In this document: in pieces, positions 59,091 through 64,000 of the stretch
Layout of the letters: each line of letters opens with the position of its first letter
How positions within the stretch are numbered: the first letter of the stretch is position 1
Assembly (NCBI RefSeq): GCF_900636325.1
Contig: NZ_LR134263.1
Span: forward strand, 2,170,001-2,234,000
Direction: 5' to 3'
Source: Staphylococcus delphini
Lineage (GTDB): Bacteria > Bacillota > Bacilli > Staphylococcales > Staphylococcaceae
Length of the DNA stretch: 64,000 bases
Position numbers and translations under genes: made by a program
Notes under the pieces: model-generated
Told to the model about the DNA's origin: nothing
Databases searched by the model: none
Seen by the model: the letters and a program-made list of their open reading frames with translations, nothing else

Positions 59091-59918
59091 TTACTTCGCA
59101 GGAATGACAGCACCATCAAACTCTTTATTAATATAATCACGCACTTCATCTGACTGTAATGCCTTCAATAACTCCTGATATTTTTCATCATTTTTATGTC
59201 CTTTTTGAACAGCTAAAATATTCGCAAATGGAGATGACTCGTCTTCAACCGCAATCGAATCCTTCAATGGCTTCAAACCATTATCAATTGCGTAATTGGA
59301 GTTCATAATCACCGCATCCCCTTCATTATTGTTGTACGTTTTTGGTAAGAATTCCGCTCCTTGTTGGTTATCGAACTCAAGATGCTTTTTGTTTTCCACA
59401 ATGTCATCTAACTTTGCATCTTCAATTTTCACACCATCTTTAATCTTAATTAATCCCGCTTTAACGAAAAATGATAAGAAACGGCCTTCCTCAGCTGGGT
59501 TATTTGAAATATAAATTTTAGCGCCATCTGGCAAGTCTTTTAAACTTTTATGTTTTTTACTATAAACAGCCATTGGTGTCGTTAATACTTTGCCGACTTC
59601 TTCAATTTGATAACCGTGCGACTTTTGTTCAGCTTTTAAATAAGGAACGTGTTGGAACATGTTCGCATCGACATCACCTTTGTCTAACAGTTTATTCGGA
59701 ATTTTATAGTCATTGACTTCACGCACTTCAACGTCATAGCCTTTTTTCTTCATAATCTCAGCAGCCTTTTTCACAACTTGCCCATGCGGTGTTGGTGTCG
59801 CTGCTACAACAATTTTTTTACTGTCGCTTTCATTGCTTCCTTTACCACATGCTGCTAAAACGAGCACTAATGCCACCATTGCCGTTAAAAATACTGATAA
59901 TTTTCTCATATGTATCAT
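59091..59918 (-). CDS. MetQ-like methionine-binding lipoprotein, copy 2
   Basis: A 275-residue NlpA/MetQ-family substrate-binding lipoprotein with a type II signal peptide (lipobox LAAC near residue 25). It has the family boxes ATPTPHGQVV, DVDANMFQHVPYLK, ISNNPAEEGRFLSFF and NSNYAIDNG. It would bind methionine or a methionine-containing peptide for MetNI. The start ATG at 59918 lies after GAGGGGAGCG; the ATG at 59909 is possible and the longer frame to 59942 is not needed. It follows the first metQ after 130 bp containing a large hairpin. Confidence 0.88.
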   Translation of the reverse strand: MIHMRKLSVFLTAMVALVLVLAACGKGSNESDSKKIVVAATPTPHGQVVKKAAEIMKKKGYDVEVREVNDYKIPNKLLDKGDVDANMFQHVPYLKAEQKSHGYQIEEVGKVLTTPMAVYSKKHKSLKDLPDGAKIYISNNPAEEGRFLSFFVKAGLIKIKDGVKIEDAKLDDIVENKKHLEFDNQQGAEFLPKTYNNNEGDAVIMNSNYAIDNGLKPLKDSIAVEDESSPFANILAVQKGHKNDEKYQELLKALQSDEVRDYINKEFDGAVIPAK

Positions 59919-59957
59919 ACGCTCCCCTCGTATTCTGTTCATCTTCGTTATAATGAA

Positions 59958-60008
59958 TGTGGTGTGATAGTGAAGCCTTTTAACTGACTTTCACCTGATC
60001 ACACCACA
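59958..60008 (-). other. Hairpin between the two metQ genes
   Basis: TGTGGTGTGAT pairs with ATCACACCACA, with an inner stem GGTGAAAG/CTTCACT. There is no T-run on the minus strand, so it looks like an mRNA stabiliser or partial attenuator, not a full terminator. Confidence 0.55.
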
Positions 60009-60048
60009 TCTTATTTTTATTTCAAATCATACCTCAGGGCGATGCACC

Positions 60049-60870
60049 TTATTCTACAGGTAATACAGCACCGTCATACTTTTTCTTAATGAAATCTTTA
60101 ATCTCTTTAGAATGTAAAACTTCCATTAACGCTTTAATTTTCGCATCGTCTTTATGGCCCTCTTTAACAGCGATTAAGTTTGCATAAGGGTTGTCTTCCC
60201 CTTTTTCAACAGCAATTGAATCTTTTTGAGGGTTTAATTTTTGTTCGATCGCAAAGTTAGAGTTGATGATCACAGCATCACCTTCATCATTTTGGAACGT
60301 TTTTGGTAAAAATTCTGCAGCTTGTTTGCTATTAAATTTGATGTTCTTTTTATTTTCTACAATGTCGTCAAATGTTGCATTTTGGATTTTAACGCCATCT
60401 TTAATTTTAATTAAGCCTGCATCTACAAAGAATTTTAAGAAACGACCTTGTTCAGCTGGGTTGTTAGAAACGAAAATTTCTGCACCATCTGGTAAATCTT
60501 TTAAGCTTTTATATTTGTGTGAGTAGACAGCCATTGGTTCGATATGAACGTCACCTGCAGACTCGATTTTGTAGCCTTTTTCTTTTTTCTCAGTGTCTAA
60601 ATATGGTGTATGTTGGAAGAAGTTTGCATCTAATTCTCCAGCATCTAATAATTTGTTTGGCGTTGTGTAATCGTTAATTGTTTTAATTTCTAAATCGTAA
60701 CCTTTATCTTTCAATAATGGTTTCGCTTGTTCTAAAATTTCTGCATGTGGCGCTGGTGATGCCCCTACGACAATTTTCTTATCATCTTTTTTATCTGCTG
60801 TTTTATTTCCACACGCAGCAAGTCCAATGGCTAAAGCTAAAATAACAATAATCGATAAAATTCTTTTCAT
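60049..60870 (-). CDS. metQ: MetQ methionine-binding lipoprotein
   Basis: A 273-residue substrate-binding lipoprotein of the methionine ABC importer MetNIQ. The signal peptide has lipobox GLAAC near residue 20, then ASPAPHAEIL, ELDANFFQHTPYLD, VSNNPAEQGRFLKFF and INSNFAIEQ. It is highly alike in arrangement to the second copy at 59091. The ATG follows AAGGAGA, 19 bp past the metI stop. Control by the SAM-I riboswitch at the head of the operon is likely. Confidence 0.93.
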   Translation of the reverse strand: MKRILSIIVILALAIGLAACGNKTADKKDDKKIVVGASPAPHAEILEQAKPLLKDKGYDLEIKTINDYTTPNKLLDAGELDANFFQHTPYLDTEKKEKGYKIESAGDVHIEPMAVYSHKYKSLKDLPDGAEIFVSNNPAEQGRFLKFFVDAGLIKIKDGVKIQNATFDDIVENKKNIKFNSKQAAEFLPKTFQNDEGDAVIINSNFAIEQKLNPQKDSIAVEKGEDNPYANLIAVKEGHKDDAKIKALMEVLHSKEIKDFIKKKYDGAVLPVE

Positions 60871-60889
60871 TCCACATTCTCCTTAATCA

Positions 60890-61585
60890 TTAGCGTTTAT
60901 CAATTCTATTTGTAATCCAATCCCCAAGAAATTGAATTAAAAATACTAAAATTAAAATTAAAATCGTTGAAACTAAAATCACGTCATTTTGGTTACGTGT
61001 GAAACCTGTCAGATAAGCAAGGTTACCTAATCCTCCAGCACCGATAACTCCGGCAACCGCAGTCGATCCTACTAACGCAATTGCTGTCACAGTAATCCCT
61101 GAAATGAGTGCCGGCAATGACTCTGGAATTAACACTTTAAGAATAATGTTCCAAGTTGTTGCCCCCATTGAACGTGCCGCTTCGATGACACCTTTATCAA
61201 TTTCTTTCAACGCAATCTCAACTAAGCGTCCATAGAATGGTGAAGCACCGATAATCAATGCAGGTAACGCACCTGTCGGACCACTAATCGTACCGAGCAC
61301 TAAACTTGTGAACGGAATTAAGAGCAAGATTAAAATGATAAATGGAATCGCTCTGAATAAGTTCACCACAAACGATACAATGCTATAAAAGACACGACCG
61401 ATTTTGGATTCGCTTTTCGATGTTAAAAACAAAATGACACCTAGGATCAGACCTAACACGAACGAAAATGCTGTCGAGATGATGGTCATATACAATGTTT
61501 CGTACGTTGCTTCCCATACATCTGGCCAACGTACATTCGGCATTGTAATCATTTCTTGCAAGATTTCGCTAAAACTTTTACCCAT
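60890..61585 (-). CDS. metI: MetI methionine ABC permease
   Basis: A 231-residue membrane permease with five or six helices and the EAA-loop sequence [21 protein letters not shown], which docks to the ATPase. The family region [13 protein letters not shown] is also present. It probably forms the MetI dimer that carries methionine. The start overlaps metN by 8 bp, so translation is coupled. Confidence 0.95.
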   Translation of the reverse strand: MGKSFSEILQEMITMPNVRWPDVWEATYETLYMTIISTAFSFVLGLILGVILFLTSKSESKIGRVFYSIVSFVVNLFRAIPFIILILLLIPFTSLVLGTISGPTGALPALIIGASPFYGRLVEIALKEIDKGVIEAARSMGATTWNIILKVLIPESLPALISGITVTAIALVGSTAVAGVIGAGGLGNLAYLTGFTRNQNDVILVSTILILILVFLIQFLGDWITNRIDKR

Positions 61586-62606
61586 GACTGACCACCTCTA
61601 TCTCAACATTTTGTGCTTTTAACTCTGCTTGAATTTGATCAAAGTTAATGCTCGAAAACTGTTCAATGTGCACTAATAAATAACCTAATGTGCCCGTTTT
61701 AGAATGCTTAATATTGCCTTCTAAAATATTCACTGAAATCCCGTGTGTTTGCGTTAAGTGTGACACCACTGGATGCGTCGTATTCTCACCAGAAAAAATG
61801 AGTTTAGCCAACACTTCATCTTTGCCTAATTTAAAGGTTTGCGCTAAATCTTCACTGTCATCACTCGGTTTCAAATCATCTTGAACGAATCGACGTGTCA
61901 CTTGATGTTGTGGATGCTCGAAAATGTGTGACACTTTGCCTTCTTCAATCACACGACCATTTTCCATGACTGCAACTTCATCACAAATACGACGAATGAC
62001 GTGCATTTCATGTGTAATCATAATAATTGTTAAGTTTTTCTCGTTTTTGAGTTGTAGTAATAAATCCAAAATTTCATCTGTTGTTTGTGGGTCCAACGCA
62101 CTTGTCGCTTCATCACACAACAATACTTCTGGATCGTTAGCGAGTGCACGCGCGATACCGACACGTTGCTTTTGTCCCCCTGATAATTCGGATGGATACG
62201 CATGTTCTCTCCCTTGTAGCCCAACGCGAGACACTAATTCTAATGCTTGTGCTTTCGCTTGGCTTTTAGGCACACCCGCAATTTCAAGTGGAAAAATGAT
62301 GTTATCGAGTACAGTTCTTGACCACAACAAATTGAAATGTTGGAAAATCATACTCACTTTTTGACGTTTTTGACGTAGTTCAGCTGGACTTAATTGCCCA
62401 ATGTTATCACCGCCAATAATTACTTCACCTGACGTTGGTTTTTCTAAATAATTAAATAAACGGACTAAAGTACTTTTACCTGCACCTGAAAATCCAATGA
62501 TGCCATAAATCTTGCCTTTCCCAATTTCAAGATTGACACCATCTACAGCAGTAACAGATTTCGTCTTGCTTTCGTACTTTTTCACTATATTTTTAAGCGT
62601 GATCAT
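61578..62606 (-). CDS. metN: MetN methionine ABC transporter ATPase
   Basis: A 342-residue ATPase with Walker [11 protein letters not shown], signature LSGGQKQRV, Walker [12 protein letters not shown] and the switch ITHEMHVI. It has a C-terminal NIL (ACT-like) domain of about 100 residues that senses methionine for trans-inhibition. The start is at ATG 62606 (GGAGG upstream); the longer frame runs into the riboswitch terminator and is rejected. It is the first gene of metNIQ. Confidence 0.96.
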   Translation of the reverse strand: MITLKNIVKKYESKTKSVTAVDGVNLEIGKGKIYGIIGFSGAGKSTLVRLFNYLEKPTSGEVIIGGDNIGQLSPAELRQKRQKVSMIFQHFNLLWSRTVLDNIIFPLEIAGVPKSQAKAQALELVSRVGLQGREHAYPSELSGGQKQRVGIARALANDPEVLLCDEATSALDPQTTDEILDLLLQLKNEKNLTIIMITHEMHVIRRICDEVAVMENGRVIEEGKVSHIFEHPQHQVTRRFVQDDLKPSDDSEDLAQTFKLGKDEVLAKLIFSGENTTHPVVSHLTQTHGISVNILEGNIKHSKTGTLGYLLVHIEQFSSINFDQIQAELKAQNVEIEVVSHG

Positions 62607-62645
62607 ACTGTTCCTCCCCTGTGTTGCTACTTTAAAAATTTTCGA

Positions 62646-62812
62646 AAAAAAAATGCTTTCCCCTTTTAAAGAAAAAAGAGAAAGCATAAATATGGACGCT
62701 TTTCTCTCATCTTCAAAAGTAAATCGTTACTTTATGTGAATTGGCACCATTTCTAAATATAGACGGTTGCCGGGCTTCATAGGGCACATCCCTCCACCAC
62801 TCTGGATAAGAG
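62646..62812 (-). promoter_or_regulatory. SAM-I (S-box) riboswitch with terminator
   Basis: On the minus strand the aptamer starts CTCTTATCCAGAGTGGTGGA, with GGGATGTGCCC next, then ATGAAGCCCGGCAACC and GGTGCCAATTC. P1 closes with GATGAGAG (62704-62711). These are the S-box consensus pieces, including the kink-turn and pseudoknot partner. An intrinsic terminator follows (TGCTTTC..GAAAGCA with nine T, 62646-62686), just ahead of metN. High SAM would stop transcription of metNIQ. Confidence 0.93.
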
Positions 62813-62849
62813 TTTTCTGACTATTCGATTGATTATTATATTATCATCG

Positions 62850-63170
62850 TCACTCACTGTCGTCAATGACTTTTTTTAATTTTTCTAACAAATAAGGCAC
62901 GGAATGAAATGCATAGATGCGCTCTACTTCTTGATCGTAGCGCATGATCATTAAAATAGGGACCGATTGAATTGCTTTTTCTTGACTCCACTCAGCGTGA
63001 TAATTCAAGTCTAACTTCACAATCGGTAACTGGGTGATTTCATTCGCGATATCTAGCATACGTTCTGACATTTTACATGTGCCACACATCGGTGTATAAC
63101 CAAAAATCAGATGCACACGTTGATTAAAATGCTCAGATATATTGTTCAATTGCTTTGAAACACTCTTCAT
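62850..63170 (-). CDS. Thioredoxin-like protein (YusE type)
   Basis: A 106-residue thioredoxin-fold protein with the active-site motif PMCGTCKMSERML (CGTC, where classical thioredoxins have CGPC) and a cis-proline loop SVPILMIMR. The role is not known; a disulfide reductase or a partner of the Toprim protein encoded just upstream are both possible. The start overlaps that gene's end by 38 bp, which suggests coupled translation. Confidence 0.85.
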   Translation of the reverse strand: MKSVSKQLNNISEHFNQRVHLIFGYTPMCGTCKMSERMLDIANEITQLPIVKLDLNYHAEWSQEKAIQSVPILMIMRYDQEVERIYAFHSVPYLLEKLKKVIDDSE

Positions 63171-63528
63171 ATGAATACTTCCCTTTTACATAAAAGTCTT
63201 GCTTCACTTTAAAGTCAAAATGCTGCAATACATTTGAGAGGTAATCGCGGGGACAACGGGCAACTTCACTATATTTTGTATCTATGAAAATATCAGTACT
63301 TTCACTCAAATATGTCGTAAACCATTTGCGAATGCGACGACCTTCTGCATCTGCATCAACTAAAATGTAGACTTGTTTATCATACAAATATTCAATCATA
63401 TTGTCTAACTTTTCGATTCCCATCGTGCCATGTGTACAAATGATTTCGACAGGTTCCAACAACACCTCTTGAACACGTTTTTTATCAGATTTCCCTTCAA
63501 CAACAATAACCTTATGGATCATCGTCAT
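63133..63528 (-). CDS. Small Toprim-domain protein (YusF type)
   Basis: A 131-residue protein with a single Toprim fold: the glutamate is in IVVEGKSDKKRV at the N terminus and the DxD in LVDADAEGRRIRKWF near residue 65. Related to RNase M5 and small Toprim nucleases, it may act on RNA or DNA, but no activity is known. The ATG at 63528 follows AGGTGA at five bases; a GTG at 63537 is possible. It is cotranscribed with the thioredoxin-like gene. Confidence 0.87.
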   Translation of the reverse strand: MTMIHKVIVVEGKSDKKRVQEVLLEPVEIICTHGTMGIEKLDNMIEYLYDKQVYILVDADAEGRRIRKWFTTYLSESTDIFIDTKYSEVARCPRDYLSNVLQHFDFKVKQDFYVKGKYSYEECFKAIEQYI

Positions 63529-63557
63529 GGTCTTCACCTTCTAAAAAATATTTGAGT

Positions 63558-63595
63558 ATAAAAAACTCCTTGATAATTAAATTACCCAGGAGTTC
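63558..63595 (-). terminator. gcvH terminator
   Basis: The stem AACTCCTGG/CAAGGAGTT, read on the minus strand, runs into TTTTTTAT, 12 bp past the gcvH stop. Confidence 0.85.
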
Positions 63596-63606
63596 TCATT
63601 ATGATA

Positions 63607-63987
63607 TTATTCGCCGATCATTTTTTCGTAACCAGCTGCATCTAATAATGCGTCTAGTTCACTTTCGTCTTTTAATTCAACTTTAACCATCCAAGCTTCC
63701 TCGTATGGTGATTCGTTCACTGCTTCTGGTGCATCTTCTAAGTTTTCATTCACTGCAACGACTTTACCAGAAACTGGAGAATATAACTCAGATACTGTTT
63801 TAACAGATTCTACACTACCAAAAGTTTCACCTTCTGTTAATTCGTCTTCAACTTCTGGAAGCTCAACGAAAACGATATCCCCAAGTTCGCTTTGCGCAAA
63901 GTCAGTAATACCAATGATTGCAGTATTTCCTTCAACTTTTACCCATTCATGTTCTTTTGAATATTTTAATCCACTTGGCACTGCCAC
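63607..63987 (-). CDS. gcvH: Glycine cleavage system H protein
   Basis: A 126-residue lipoyl-carrier protein of the glycine cleavage system. The lipoylated lysine is in [16 protein letters not shown]. In S. aureus GcvH is also the point at which octanoyl/lipoyl groups enter other complexes, so it is a substrate of LipA, encoded at 36.4 kb. The start is a GTG at 63987 with GGAGGGG six bases upstream, at the window edge. The C-terminal MIGE end is typical. Confidence 0.97.
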   Translation of the reverse strand: MAVPSGLKYSKEHEWVKVEGNTAIIGITDFAQSELGDIVFVELPEVEDELTEGETFGSVESVKTVSELYSPVSGKVVAVNENLEDAPEAVNESPYEEAWMVKVELKDESELDALLDAAGYEKMIGE

Positions 63988-64000
63988 TTGAATCCCCTCC

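Noticed and set aside
61924..62364. 146-codon + strand frame
   Set aside because: Antisense shadow of metN; cysteine- and serine-rich as expected from the reverse frame.

Overview
The window is a chromosomal segment of a low-GC Gram-positive coccus, almost certainly a Staphylococcus. The reasons are the spsB-spsA pair, the seven-gene mnhABCDEFG Na+/H+ antiporter operon, the sufCDSUB order, the popT-type DUF368 protein, and the protein-level closeness of SpsB, SufS, LipA, MnhB and GcvH to their S. aureus counterparts as remembered. Gene order largely follows the S. aureus spsB-to-gcvH stretch. The extra genes (rocA beside rocD, fmdAB, a leukocidin pseudogene) point to another species, perhaps of the intermedius/hyicus type; the species cannot be fixed from this sequence alone.

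Layout. 0-1.2 kb: signal peptidase spsB and its inactive paralogue spsA. 1.4-5.6 kb: pgi, then argGH behind two ARG-box-like operators. 5.8-11.5 kb: glpQ, a small membrane protein, and the arginine/proline/glutamate catabolic set gudB, rocD, rocA with cre-like CcpA sites. 11.7-17.3 kb: an S1 RNA-binding protein, a cold-shock protein, formamidase fmdA with fmdB, a toxin-like C-terminal remnant with an immunity-like gene, DUF1871 and ppiB. 17.4-23.7 kb: kapB and mnhA-G. 23.8-32 kb: thioesterase, NhaC-like antiporter, M17 aminopeptidase, ndh, and small Fe-S/redox genes (HesB-type, YuzB, YutJ, YuzD, Nfu). 32-36 kb: palindromic and direct intergenic repeats around a D-2-hydroxyacid dehydrogenase, a HAD phosphatase, a HepT-like HEPN protein and a DUF3055 protein. 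36-44.5 kb: YutD-like protein, lipA, YunD/E/F-type genes, an alpha/beta hydrolase, nitronate monooxygenase, mpfB-like and a DJ-1/PfpI protein. 45.2-50.6 kb: sufCDSUB. 50.9-51.8 kb: popT.

51.8-59 kb is an AT-rich accessory block between popT and the methionine transporter. It holds a decayed leukocidin F-component pseudogene and a peptide-linked module. The module has an Rgg/MutR-type regulator divergent from an unannotated 23-codon hydrophobic peptide gene, then an ABC exporter, a frameshifted ORF, an HPr-kinase-like gene broken by a frameshift and a stop, and an Msr/Vga-type ABC-F protein. This is the most interesting part of the window: it looks like a pheromone- or peptide-controlled export and immunity system in partial decay.

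59-64 kb: metNI with two metQ lipoprotein genes behind a SAM-I riboswitch, then a thioredoxin-like protein, a Toprim protein and gcvH. No rRNA, tRNA, CRISPR array or intact insertion sequence was recognised.
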